Shown: one piece after another, positions 36,474-47,570 of the stretch | Layout: each line of letters begins with the position of its first letter | Position numbering within the stretch: position 1 is the stretch's first letter | Assembly: GCA_917880885.1 (NCBI GenBank) | Contig: OU862910.1 | Span: 10,180,710-10,244,709 of the forward strand | DNA from: Limnephilus marmoratus | Lineage: Eukaryota; Arthropoda; Insecta; Trichoptera; Limnephilidae | Direction: 5' to 3' | Length of the DNA: 64,000 nt | The notes under the pieces: generated by a model | What the model was told of the DNA's origin: nothing | Database searches by the model: none | Seen by the model: the letters and a program-made list of their open reading frames with translations, nothing else | Translations under genes and position numbers: made by a program

Positions 36474-36900
36474 CTGGACCGTAATTATAAAACGAACCTA
36501 AATAGAACTTTTCCGAAGACGATGGAGAACTAAAAACGTTGTGGCCCGGACCCAATGTTTTATTTTGAAAACATTTGATCTACCAGAAAAGAAGCAAATA
36601 TAAGCGTGAATGCGTGAGAAGGGATAAGTTTGGAGTAATAGGCGACCATTGGCGAGTCATGCAGAGGGGAGGTAAAATATAATGTGATTTTTTTCATAAA
36701 TTATGAAGTATCAGAGTACGCTACATTTTTACCAAATTGCATTTATTCAAAAAATTTCCACAAAAAAGTTGTTACTACTAGCGTGGTTCTACCCTGGCGA
36801 GTAATCTGAAGAATTTTTCGCATTTCCGGGATTTTTTATTCCCTAGCTAGGAAGTTTCAATTTTTTGACCTGGCAATGCTGTCATGCACATTAGCGCCTT
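36474..36900. other. Unassigned spacer
   Basis: Nothing recognised. Confidence 0.4.
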
Positions 36901-36922
36901 CCCAGCCGGCGCCAGACAGAAG

Positions 36923-36948
36923 TTCAAAGAAGTGATCACTTCTTTGAA
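36923..36948. repeat. Perfect 26-bp palindrome
   Basis: Centred on AAGTGATCACTT. The half word recurs at 37000-37020 (TTTGATCACTTCTTTGAG). It probably belongs to the terminal region of the Harbinger-like element. Confidence 0.8.
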
Positions 36949-37060
36949 GACTTTGCTCACACATTTGGTCACATATTGTTGTATCTGCCAGATATGTGTT
37001 CAAAGATTTGATCACTTCTTTGAGCTCACAGTTTTCAAATTCAAATAGACTTCACAAAAC

Positions 37061-37200
37061 ATGGACGACGATTTGGTTGACACAGTTTGCTTATATTATT
37101 TATGTGCGTCTAATTATTTATTACACGTGCAAATAAATTAACAAAAACAGCCAAAACGAAGACGTGAATGGATGTGTGAAATGAATCGTAATAGAACAAG
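37061..37200 (+). pseudogene. PIF/Harbinger transposase N-terminus, one in-frame stop
   Basis: The frame opens MDDDLVDTVCLYYL and, after an in-frame TAA, continues with PKRRREWMCEMNRNRTR, the basic KRRRRW-type block that precedes the DDE domain in this family. A donor-like GTAAGG follows at 37201. Nothing of the catalytic core follows. Family assignment is by motif only. Confidence 0.5.
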
Positions 37201-37344
37201 GTAAGGGAATTTTATTTATTTTGTTTTAACAGCTAGCAAAACTTACAAAAATAAATCAGGAAAATTATGAATCACCGTATAAAGAATAATGTTAAGATAA
37301 TGTTTTCCCTGTCGTCGTTTTTATTTAAAAATTGTGTTTGTTTA

Positions 37345-37500
37345 AGGCTACGTCCGCATAGGCAGGCGGCTTGCTTAGCGCCTAGAGCCTAGATAGGTAG
37401 TAGATAACCGCTTAGCGTGTATCCAGGTAAACCAACGCGTTGGTTTTTTGCCACTAGGCTCTAGGCGCTAAGCCAGCCGCCTGCCTGTGCGGACGTAGCC
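37345..37500. mobile_element. MITE with long GC-rich TIR (GGCTACGTCCGC)
   Basis: Ends GGCTACGTCCGCATAGGCAG and, inverted, CTGCCTGTGCGGACGTAGCC. The inner arms also pair (GCCTAGAGCCTAG against CTAGGCTCTAGGCG). Total about 156 bp. The flanks TTA.../...TTA leave the exact TSD ambiguous. Confidence 0.75.
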
Positions 37501-37571
37501 TTAGAGATTCCATGAAAAAAATGCTTGATGAAATGATGCCTAGAACAGTGGGTTACTTCAGTAATTATATT

Positions 37572-37783
37572 TTATAAACAATCTCTGTACTGTGTCAGTA
37601 AAGTGTTCCCTTTTCGCTTCAATTCTTCGATAGAGCAAGTTATTGAAAAGTGGTGTTTAATTCGGTTCCAGGCGTCATTGATGTTATTTCGATTTTATGC
37701 CCTTTACGTTTCGGATCCCAAATATCTGGCTCTACATGCATCAACTCTATAAACTCGAAAACGCTCTCATTATTCTACTCCAT
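37572..37783 (-). pseudogene. MADF-domain remnant, frameshifted
   Basis: MADF domains bind DNA and accompany the second ORF of many PIF/Harbinger elements. Reading down from 37783: ME, a stop, then NNESVFEFIELMHVEPDIWD. After a one-base loss in an A-run near 37695-37702 similarity resumes as NNINDAWNRI, then SIEELKRK and LLTQYRDC. This order (acidic-WD, DAW-I, K-L-YR) fits MADF. A stop and a frameshift make it non-functional. Confidence 0.6.
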
Positions 37784-38004
37784 CGTTAGTTCGTTTGGCT
37801 GTTTACGCACGACAAGTCTCCACGGCGACGCTCGCGCAACGGCGCAACTGATCTTCGCGCAGTTTGGCAGGCACGCAAACATTTGAACTTTGATCTCTTT
37901 GATGTGCGCTAAAAAACCGATACTGAACGGCAAAGCGCACTTAAGTGATCAAATATGTGACAACAGTCTCAAATGCCCGTGCCACACATGTGAACACTTA
38001 TTTG

Positions 38005-38145
38005 ATCACAGGCCGCCGCGCAGAAAAGTCTCACAGCGAACTGCGCTGTAAAACTATAGGTCTTTACTTTTCTGCGCGGCGGTCTGAAGTGGCGCGGGAC
38101 TCGGTCGCCCCGAAGTGTGCGTGTGGGAGATGCTATTGCCCACAC
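38005..38145. repeat. GC-rich palindromic MITE family C, copy 1
   Basis: Contains the pair GCCGCCGCGCAGAAAAGT and ACTTTTCTGCGCGGCG, then GGGACTCGGTCGCC and CGAAGTGTGCGTGTGGGAG. Related copies are at 41780-41965 and 50195-50392. Confidence 0.65.
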
Positions 38146-39295
38146 GCAGGGCTGCCAAACGTATGGTTTTTTGGATCATTTAAACCTCCGTGGTAAAAAA
38201 AAAACAAACTAAAAGTATGTACTTTTGAGTGGTACGATTTTTTTTTACGAATTAAAATAATGAATATAGGCCGTTCTTGAACATCAGTATGGGTTCACAT
38301 TGTCTCTTATAAACAAATGTAAAATAAATAAAATGTGTAATTATTGCAGTATTTTCTATTCCCCCGAAAGCAAATTGTTGTATATATATATTAATGTTTG
38401 GTTTTGGGGTAGGTCGGGAAAAGCTCACTTTTGATTTGAGGGGAAAAGCGACCAAACTGCCCCTCTTTTTCACCCCCAAACTGCCCCTCTTTTTCCCCCA
38501 CCTCAAGGGTCACTTTAGCGGACCAGCGACAAAAATCCGCTGGCCCGCCAAAATGACCTCAAAGCTCATCCGATTTCAAACTCCCCGCGATTCACATTCC
38601 CTCGAAGCGGATTCAGTGAACGTATCTCTTTCTATCTGTGGGTGATTGTTGAGAAAGATATAGCGAAAATCTCCCATACAAAACTGATTTCTTTATTCCA
38701 ATTAATTAAACGGCGATCTGCAAAATACCGAAGAAAAATTGACATTTTAAAGGCCCTTTGCGGCGTGGTAAATTACGACGAAAGAAAACATTATGCGAAA
38801 GATGTTTTTTAATAATCATAAATTATACAAGATTTAGAAACTTTTAAAATAAAAACATGTGTAGCTTCTCATTTAAAATGTTTCACAATGTCGCGTCAAA
38901 CTTTGCAATAATATTTGACATTTGCGAAAAATCCAACAACATCCATAATGCACATCGTTTTCAGCCTATTAAATCGGCAGATATATTTAAATTTTCACGA
39001 ACTTTGCAACACTGAATTCAGGAACGATGGATAATTTAAGCAATACCGACTAAATAATTGAAGGCCTACCGCTCTCATGTTTTGTATGGAAAATATAAAC
39101 GAAGATGGGGGGAATCGATTTTTCAGCCTTAGATTAAAGGTGTTTTGGTGATATTTATGGGTCGGTCTTGCCAGCATTGAGAAAATAATTTGCCGATAAT
39201 TTTAATATTATGTCTGCAAATGAAGTAGTAGGTAGGTTCCCGAACGCTGATAAAGTATTATATTATATTATATTATTAAATTATTAATCGCCGAT
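38146..39295. other. Unassigned spacer
   Basis: A short tandem pair of AAACTGCCCCTCTTTTTC lies at 38454-38498. Nothing else was recognised. Confidence 0.45.
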
Positions 39296-39835
39296 ATGAA
39301 TGTGCGCCCATAACTTCCGAATGCATGCACCGAATTGGATAATTCTTTTTGCTATGTGTTTGTTATTGTTAGGACAAGGTTTTTATTAATATTTTGGTGA
39401 GCTCTGGCATTACGAAATTTGTATAAAATGGTTGCCGAAATGTATACACGCGCATAACTTTCGAACGAATGCATCGAATTGAATAATTGTTTTTTTGGTG
39501 GGTTCGTTACTGTTAGGACAAGGTTTTGCATACCGGTGATCTCTGCCATAATGAAATTTGTATAAAAATGAATTGCCGAAATGTATATATGCGCATAGCT
39601 TTCGCACGAATGCACCGAATCTGAAAATTCTTTTTTTATTGTTTTCGTTATTGATAGGACAAGGTTTCTATAAAACTACTGGTAAGCTCTGGCATTATGA
39701 AATTTGCATTAAAATCAATCGTCGAAATGTATGTACGCGTATAACTTCCGAAAGACTGCACCAAATTGAATAATTATTTTTTTATTATGTTTGTTATTGA
39801 CTGGTGAGCTCTGGAATTGTAAAATTTGCAAAAAA
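39296..39835 (+). repeat. Tandem repeat, about four units of roughly 145 bp
   Basis: Each unit carries CGCATAACTTTCGAACG-like, TTAGGACAAGGTTTT and CTCTGGCATTATGAAATTTG words, with divergence. It leads into Helitron-like sequence (GGTGGCACGCGAGCTGTTTG, the reverse complement of a block in the Helitron at 27124), so it probably lies in a plus-strand Helitron. Confidence 0.7.
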
Positions 39836-40184
39836 ATATTTCAATAGGTGGCACGCGAGCTGTTTGAAAACGAAATGTACCGGGAAGGAATTAATGAAGC
39901 GCGAGAGGGGGGGGGAGGAGAACCAAGGAGGGGGGAGGGTAACCTGGGAAGGGGGAGGGGAACCCGGGAGGGGGTTTTGCGGGATAGAGGAAGGGGGGGG
40001 GGGAGTAGAGTACGCTATGAAATAATATTTTTTCTGTTCTGTTTTTTACTCGAATAAAACAAAATTTTAAAAGGATAAATACCAGGAGTGCAGAACTAAG
40101 CAAGGGAAAATATATTAAGAACATGTTTTTTTTCAATTATTTCTGGCTTTTTGGGAAAGGTGAATATTTATATGCATTTAATTA

Positions 40185-40494
40185 TTTTTTTTACATGAGC
40201 TCCGCACAGGAGGCCGTGGGGAAAATAATTTCCCTCAGGTCCTATGTCATCTTTGAGGATGCTGTGTGGAGGATTTTTTAGGAAAGGAAGGAGATGAGTG
40301 TTCTGGGAACGAAAAGGGTTTAAGGGGTGGGTAGGAATCTGGGGTTCAGTGTGTCCTGGGCATCCGCCTCCAAGACCTAGATAGACCTCACCCCATGAAC
40401 CCGGGCACCCCTACTAAATCACCAAACGTAGCGAACCACTTGAGGTGACCTATGGCAGAGGTGTTGGTTATCCAATAAAGGTCAACTTTGGGGA
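40185..40494 (-). repeat. Interspersed repeat family B, inverted copy
   Basis: Reverse complement match to 17738-18062 over most of its length. Confidence 0.65.
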
Positions 40495-40507
40495 TTTGTA
40501 TTCATAC

Positions 40508-41140
40508 ATAACATTATATACAACGGGTACCCGGCATGCGTTGCAACATCACTGTAACCTCGGGGTCAACTTAACTGTAATGGTTCCATTCCAAGTTCCG
40601 GGAAACTAGGTACATTATAATTCAAGCGCCTTGCAAACGCATGCACTGTATTATAACATTATATACAACGGGTACCCGGCATGCGTTGCAACATCACTGT
40701 AATCTCGGGGTCAACTTAACTGTAATGGTTCCATTCCAAGTTCCGGGAAACTACATTATAATGCAAGCGTCTTGCAAACGTCTGCACTATATTATAACAT
40801 TATATACAATGGGTACTCGGCATGCGTTGCAAGATCACAGAAACATCGGGGTCAACTTAACTGTAATGGTTTCATTCCAAGTTCCGGGAAACTACATTAT
40901 AATACAAGCGCCTTGCAAACGCCTGCTTTATATTTTAACATTATATACAAAGGGTACCCGGCATGCGTTGCAACATCACTGTAACCTCGGGGTCAACTTA
41001 ACTGTAATGGTTCCATTCCAAGTTCAGGGAAACTACATTATTATGCAAGCGCCTTGCAAATGCCTGCAATATATTATAACATTATATACAAAGGGTACCC
41101 GGCATGCGTTGCAAGGTCACTGTAACCTCAGGTTTCTTCA
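40508..41140 (+). repeat. Tandem array of Helitron 3' region, five units of about 140-150 bp
   Basis: GGTACCCGGCATGCGTTGCA (or GGTACTCGG) recurs at about 40528, 40671, 40811, 40956 and 41095. Each is followed by GGGGTCAACTTAACTGTAA and TTCCGGGAAACTACATTA except the last. A 186-codon frame here is an effect of the repeat. Confidence 0.8.
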
Positions 41141-41199
41141 TATATTTAATTTAACACACACTCCTCCTCGCTTCATCCACGTTCACATGCAAATCGCAT

Positions 41200-41242
41200 A
41201 ATTTTTTAACCCGTTAGTTGCATTTGCAACGGGCCCCGCTAG
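41200..41242 (+). mobile_element. Helitron 3' terminus (hairpin plus CTAG)
   Basis: CCCGTT and GTTGCATTTGCAAC fold against AACGGG; about ten bases later the sequence reads CGCTAG, followed by T. This is the canonical Helitron 3' end and closes the tandem array. The 5' end was not located. Confidence 0.75.
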
Positions 41243-41779
41243 TTTTATAGTAATGTTGAATCAAAGTGTTTTTTTTTTTATGTTTGCTGTTTACCGATAA
41301 TTCACTAGGTACAGTTGTTTCCTTTTAAATATTCCCGACAGAAAAAACTTCCTTCAAAAATGTTTTTTTTTTAATAAATAAAGGTTTTACAATTTTGCGA
41401 TATGGCATCACTGCACTTGTCATCGGTGTTGCCATTTGCATGGTTTTACCATGGTTTGAAGGTTTTTTAGGTCATTTCTACCTCGTGTGTACTTTTGAGT
41501 AGGATAGGTACGTTTTTTGTTTTTTTTTAGCATGGTCGCGTGGGGAAATCCTGAAATCAGGAACGTAGTTCTTAAACTTCAGCACGGGTTCACAATGTCT
41601 CTTTATCTATTTTAACTTTATCAATAAGCAATATCATTTTAATACATTAATAAAAAATTATATAAATGTGATGTATGTAACTTTAATTAGGTAACTACAC
41701 TGTAAAATTTTAAAAATATATATTATTGGAGTTGTGGGGGAATTTTTTCTCCCTCATCTCAACGACCTGAACAAACTTC
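41243..41779. other. Unassigned spacer
   Basis: AT-rich with T-runs. Confidence 0.4.
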
Positions 41780-41965
41780 CACCCCCACATGGACACATCG
41801 GAGCTCGGAGCGACCGAGTACAGCGCCACTTCAGGCCGCGCGCCGCGCAGAAAAGTAAGGACTGACAGGTTACAGTTTACAGCGCCGGTCACTGTGAGAC
41901 TTTTCTGCGCGGCGGCCTGAAGTGGCGCGGGACTCGGTCGCTCCGAAGTGTCCATGTGGAGCTAA
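41780..41965. repeat. GC-rich palindromic MITE family C, copy 2
   Basis: Arms contain CGGAGCGACCGAGT and, inverted, ACTCGGTCGCTCCG, with CACTTCAGGCCGC against GCGGCCTGAAGTGG inside. It can fold along most of its length. Confidence 0.75.
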
Positions 41966-42218
41966 TAAACATACTACACTATATCTTGACGTTTGACAGA
42001 TTTGCACCAAAAAATGACGGGGCCAGTCTTCGCATACAAAAACAGTTTTCTTTGTTCAATCGCGATTAATGTATACTTACCTACACTCATTTACAGGGTG
42101 AGGGGTAATCTGAGAGGAGAGAAACCATATATTTTACATAATAGCCCTATTTTCCTCCACACTCATACGCATTAACTTGCCTATCCTGATGTAGTCTAAT
42201 CTCCTAATCTGTCAAGTA

Positions 42219-42916
42219 CAGTCTGTCAAATAAGAATAGAAAACATAGGAGGGCGCCACTGTCGTCCAAATGGCAATACTAGAAATATAATCATGGTGTT
42301 AATCTAAAGCTGTGTAACCTACACTTTTATTAAAAATTAAAAAGGCATAAAAGTGAAAAAAAAAATTCATTTCACTGATCTCAAAATTAGAATTGCGTGT
42401 AGGTATATTATTATTACATCTTTACAATTTTATGTAACATAATGAAGAATAACGATATTGTAATAAAATATAAAGCACATTTTAGAAATTACTTACATTT
42501 ATTTAATATTAGCTTAAGTACCTACTAGCGTTGTCTAGGCTTTAGGTCATGTCTCGAATTTTAGATCTGAATATATTTAACTCGTGTAACTAAACTCACC
42601 ATTATTATTAATGGAAGAATTATTTCTTCCTTTCTACCTACTGTTAAATTAAAATTTAGATTAAATTAAATGGAAGCCAATCACTTTGTAAAACACAATT
42701 TAATCAAATTTATGTCATTAAGTAGGTACCTTAATAACAGTGCTTCCTCGATTTTTTTTTTAGGAACAAAAAATGTATTTTTTAATGTGTATACGGTGTT
42801 CTGTATTTTCAGTGTGATTGCACTTTAAAATAATATTTGACAGGTAAATTGGTGTTGCCAGCCTACAAATTTTGTAGTTCTGTTTTTTATATTGTCTACA
42901 CTTATTTGACAGACTC
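42219..42916. mobile_element. MITE family F, uninterrupted 698-bp copy
   Basis: Ends CAGTCTGTCAAATAAG and CTTATTTGACAGACTC, TA flanks at 42217-42218 and 42917-42918. It provides the empty-site reference for the Helitron at 27124 and the SINE at 51126. Confidence 0.8.
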
Positions 42917-43022
42917 TAGGTAGGTAGTTTGATCACAACATGGATGACTTTCCCTTTTTACTTCTTCAATAAATTTTGCATTGCTTATTTATTTGACTAA
43001 AATAAAAAAAAAATACTTTTTT

Positions 43023-43195
43023 AAATTCCACTTTATTATAATTTTTTAACCAACCAGTTTCGGTTCGACCTGAACCTTCATCATGGTGAATAAAATATGT
43101 GTAATAAAATATATCTATAATACATATATTTTATTCACCCTGGAAGGTTCAGGTCGAACCGAAACCGGTTGCTTAAAAATATAATAAAGTGGAAT
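43023..43195. repeat. Near-palindromic fold-back element 1
   Basis: The arms contain AATTCCACTTTATTATA and GTTTCGGTTCGACCTGAACC against their reverse complements, with TTCACC/GGTGAA close to the centre. The core words resemble those of 54103-54258 (ACCGGTTTCG type). Confidence 0.75.
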
Positions 43196-43540
43196 TAAAC
43201 AAAGTTATTCTATTGTCATTATTTTAATTATGTAAGTACCTATATGCACAAAGTGTTTGCTATGTGTGAAAATTCAATACAGAGTACCTCTGGTATCTGA
43301 AAAAAAAACATATGCACTGGTTTCTTTCACTTCTGAATTTCACATGCCCAGCTTTATTTTGTGAGGAGCGGGCATGGGAAATTATTTTCTTAACATAATA
43401 TTATGGTATTATAATTAATTATTTGAAGTAAATTACCAGATTTAACAAGAAAGATGAAAAAATAATTCTAAAGTCATTTGTATTAAATTAATAATGAAAT
43501 GGCATTCAACCTTACTGTAAATGCATCACTCTCACCTGCA
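43196..43540. other. Unassigned spacer
   Basis: Nothing recognised. Confidence 0.4.
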
Positions 43541-43599
43541 TCAGGGCAGCTCTGCACTCCCAACTGCCAGAGTCAGTCTCCTGCCACCAGGTGAGACCG

Positions 43600-43785
43600 G
43601 AGCGGGTGTCACCAGTCGTCAGAGCACCCAAGGGTGGTCTTCATCAGTCATCAGTGCAGCATAGAGTGGTTTTCATCAGTCATCAGAGCAGCACAGGGTG
43701 GTCTCCATCAGTGCAGCCCAGGGTGGTTTTCATCAGAGCAATACCGGGTGATTGATATCAGTCATCTAGTGCAGCTTTGTATTTT
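43600..43785 (+). repeat. Degenerate minisatellite, unit about 25-45 bp
   Basis: Repeats of CATCAGTCATCAG, GAGCAGCACAGGGTGGT and variants, alternating TCTCCATCAG and TTTTCATCAG. Confidence 0.75.
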
Positions 43786-43789
43786 AAAC

Positions 43790-44600
43790 CATTTTTATTG
43801 TTTGCGCATTTGAACCATTCGAGTCTTGTAATATGAAAAATTGAAACATTTGGGGCCCCTAAAGGGGCCGGAAGGGATGGGAGGGGAATGGATGGGAAGG
43901 GGGGGGAACTGGGATGGGGGAGTGGGAATAGTGATCAGCGAGGGTATCCCCCACGCCATAGGAACATTTCTCGAGGATTTCTGGATTTATAAGTAGTCTA
44001 AAAACATCAGTACGATCTAATTTTGTCGGACTTGTTGGAGTTTTGTCTTCCAATATCACAATTTACTTTTTTAACATCACTTGGGTCAGCGAAGAAACAT
44101 TTTGTTTGTTTGGAGTAGGCGGAGAAATGGTTGATTCCGGCCAATGGGAGGTGGGAGAATGGGTGATATGCCAAAGTGGACAGGTACTTTAGTCTTGCGC
44201 AGATGGAAGAATCTAGCTTGAGGACACTGAGTGTACGAGGAAGGAAATGAAGCAGCGTGGGAAACACTGCTGGGGAAGGCTTCAGCGTGGAGCGCAGGTG
44301 ACGTGTGCTCCTTTCGGTGGCTTCTTTCTTGATTTCAGGCCGAAGGGTTCTTCCGAGGTGAGTATGAATTATGATAATTCGATTTGCTTAATAGTATATG
44401 CCTTAAAATTAACATACAATGTCTCTTGTTCAGTTAAAAAGAATGAATATCCTATTTTTGTACATCACAGTTATAGATTCAGATCTTCCCAAGTTTCGCA
44501 ACAAGTACAATGTAGTATTATTACAAAAAGTGAAATACTTTGAAAAGGAACCACAATGGCCTCTTGAATTTAAATGATTAATTGACGGAAAATCAGAACT
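43790..44600. other. Possible small exon region, no gene supported
   Basis: 44325-44361 reads as a possible micro-exon (acceptor TTGATTTCAG, donor GAGGTGAGTATG). No neighbouring exon or protein family was recognised. Confidence 0.25.
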
Positions 44601-47570
44601 GAGATCATATAATATTACACATACAATATGAAAATAATGATTATCTTTAAACAGTCGTATAAAGTTTATCGATATAATTTTATCGAACCAAAAACAAAAT
44701 TAAGCCAAATATTTGCAATAATAAACAAAAAATCTTCATATAACCAAAATTACATCTATCAGGGTGGGCGGCCGTCTGCCCTTTAGTACATTTACAGAAA
44801 TTACTATTCCACTCATTCCTCCGCATTCACTCGATTGATATCTATGATACGCTTTGTTTACAACCAATTTTAACACAAACATTTTAAATATGATCATTTT
44901 CGTTTGTTCCCACGCCCCGGATGACCGCCGGAAGGGGGCCACAACAGGATCGGGGCCGGAGAGGCTCGCGGCAAATTTACAATTTCATTACTTCACATTA
45001 TAGATTTACATTGGAATTGATAAAAATGAAAGTGTAAAATAAAAACACAGATGTCAATCAATCACAGGTTACATACATGCTAACACAACACACTGACAAG
45101 TATTGTAATTGCAACAGGCTGCTGGCGGCCAGTGAGAAAGGGGGCCCAGTGGAGGACGGGACCCTCCCGACTCGTACGGCACGCCCACAACTTAATATAT
45201 TGGTCTCTTCCCAGGACATGCGTAGTTACATTTATATTATATTCTCTCGTCCCCGATCCCCAAAATGGCCGGGGACAAGTTTTAAAATTGTCAAATTTAA
45301 ATGAGTAATACATTTTTGTACTGTTCGTATTCCAAACATGCCTTTTCTTACTTCATCAAATATCACATGCGCAACTATCACTTCCACCAAATGTAACATA
45401 AGGGAAAATATTGTCATTACAATTGTTGGTACATATATTATTTAAAGTCCGCAAGAGCTGCGGATTTCTGGATTCCTAAAACACAATTGTGATGAAAATA
45501 TTTAGCTCTTAGTAAAAATAATAAAAAAAGTTTATTTCATATTTGATATACCTATGAGCAGATGGAAAGATGTTAAGTTAGGAAGGGAGTCCTTCCATTA
45601 TGGGAGGAGCCCCCCTATTGCCAAATCCAGTCTACTAACTTCTGCACACATCAGCCTCTACGAGACATTTGACAAAATTGTACTCAACGGACATAGCTTG
45701 GTGACACGTTGAGGTTCGCTCTAGTCACTTGACATTTCCCCGCCACTGCAGATACTTCCACGACGCCTCAGTAATGGAATGATACAGAGCGTCTCATTCA
45801 GCCTTCACAAGTATGCGGGACCTTCGCTACCGTGCCACACAAAGCCATATACAATATGCTGCGTGCCGGCACCGAGCGTTACAATTTGTACTTTATACTG
45901 GACAGGTCGTCCCGCTTATACGCACTCACACTTCCTGTCAACCATACTTCAAATAAACATATTGTCGCTGTCACATTCTCCATTCATCAGCTATCAATGA
46001 GGCGGACCAATCTCCTTGGAGAGGGTTGGATGGGAGCATCGACCCCATCACGGCGCGATGGCAACGATGGCAGCGATGCGCCCATCCAACGCTTCAGACA
46101 TTCACATTGGGAAACCACCGCGCGCGGGCGCATGTATTGATTTATATAAAACTAACATGTCGCTCCGCCAGCAGTGTTACATAGTGACTATGACTAACAA
46201 CTTACGCAGTACTAAAAGAAATGCATTTGGCCGGAGAACCGTCCCGTCCGCTTCGCCGCCAGCCAAGTATAAATGATAAGATATTTTTTTGCCTCCTTCT
46301 CACCGGCGGTGCGAGGGAGATTTTTATAATTTTATTTAGATACAGAAGAATGAAGTGAATGGAATACATATAGTGGACGCGTCTCGTCCATGGGAGAAAG
46401 GGAGGTAAAGAATAGCTGGCGGAGAAGCGGTCGGGGGGCGGCCGGATGTTTGTACGTAGAAGGAACGTTCCCCGGGTGTCTTCACATCGCTAACAGAAAG
46501 CCAATTCTCTCGCAGATCTACCGTTATTATAATCATTTACAACTTCACCTATTTCCGCCCAATAATAAAAATGGCGTCTATAAAAAAAATAACAAAAAAC
46601 TATATTTTCCGGTATAACTTGCAGAATTAGCTTTCTTTCGGGCATTTTGCGAATGACGCACCATCGAACAATTTTATCAAATATCACAGTTGTAACTTCA
46701 TTTTTCATAGATTTCATAGGCAAACTAATTCTAATAATTACATTCAATCGATTTTATCTTCATTGCTCTCAATTCTGAGAGGGGTTCCTCTCTATGCAGT
46801 TCACCTCAGTACACTCCGAGGGTCACTTTTATAACAAACAATACAGCCAATATTAACCAACAATCTTAAAGAACTACGCTTCTTTCCTCTTGTTTTTATG
46901 TTTTCTTGTTAATATTCTAAGCTCTACTGTTTGAAATCAATACTATATAATATGGATTTAAAGCCAAAACATTGTTATAAAAATGACATTAGCAGATTCA
47001 AAAATTTGCTTTAGATATTTCTTCAACTGTAATCTGATTTAATAAAAAATATCTCATAACTATATTAAAATTAAAATTTAATATACGGATAAAGTTAACG
47101 ATTTGATTTATAACATAAGTGAAAATGACACAAGTTTTCCTCTTTTCCCCTAAAAACATGGAAGAGGAGAAATTGCCATCAGAATGGTATGTACATGCAC
47201 AACACGTACAGAGTCGAGAAAATAAAAAGTAAACCTAGGATGTAAAAAGATAAAGCTCGTCAGCGACCTCGTTAGAGGACCAACCACGGTGGTGTACAAG
47301 TCACAAGATAAAATAATAAAAGCTGGCAGCTCTGTCTTTCCACAACGGAGACCCCATCTCAGAACTTGATTTCTTCAAACCAAAACGAACAATCACACTG
47401 ACAGTAAATCTAAAAGTTTGAAACATTTTATATACAATTTAAAAACTATTTAAAGCGAGCGGCGGCGGGCAGGGCCGAACCCTACATAATATAAATGTGT
47501 ATATTTGTAATGTAGTGTGGTTCCGCCGTGCCCCCCGTCCCGGCTGATATACAGTATGTATTGAGGATCC
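44600..47570 (-). other. Repeat-poor region downstream of the PNRC-like gene
   Basis: This is the longest stretch in the window without any recognised interspersed repeat. Base composition is more mixed than elsewhere, with GC-rich islands at 44930-45290, 45700-46260 and 46380-46480. A long 3' UTR of the minus-strand gene at 47571-47861 would explain the lack of insertions. No coding frame here shows a recognisable motif. Confidence 0.4.

Larger units (their letters stand above)
36905..38005. mobile_element. Decayed PIF/Harbinger-like element
   Basis: The element is inferred from two divergent coding remnants of the kinds this superfamily carries: a transposase N-terminus (37061-37200, plus) and a MADF protein (37572-37783, minus). 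Both lie between sequences rich in GTGATCA and TTTGATCAC words. The DDE catalytic region is absent, and a separate MITE (37345-37500) sits between the two remnants. Exact termini and TSD are not established. Confidence 0.5.

Noticed and set aside
40508..41140. CRISPR-like array
   Set aside because: Units of 140-150 bp are repeated throughout with no unique spacers.
40641..41201. 186-codon frame with internal repeats
   Set aside because: It reads through the Helitron-derived tandem array; the unit length keeps the frame by chance and divergence is not synonymous-biased by eye.
44247..44543. 98-codon frame starting MKQRGKHCWG
   Set aside because: No family resemblance; a plausible splice donor interrupts it but no partner exon was found.
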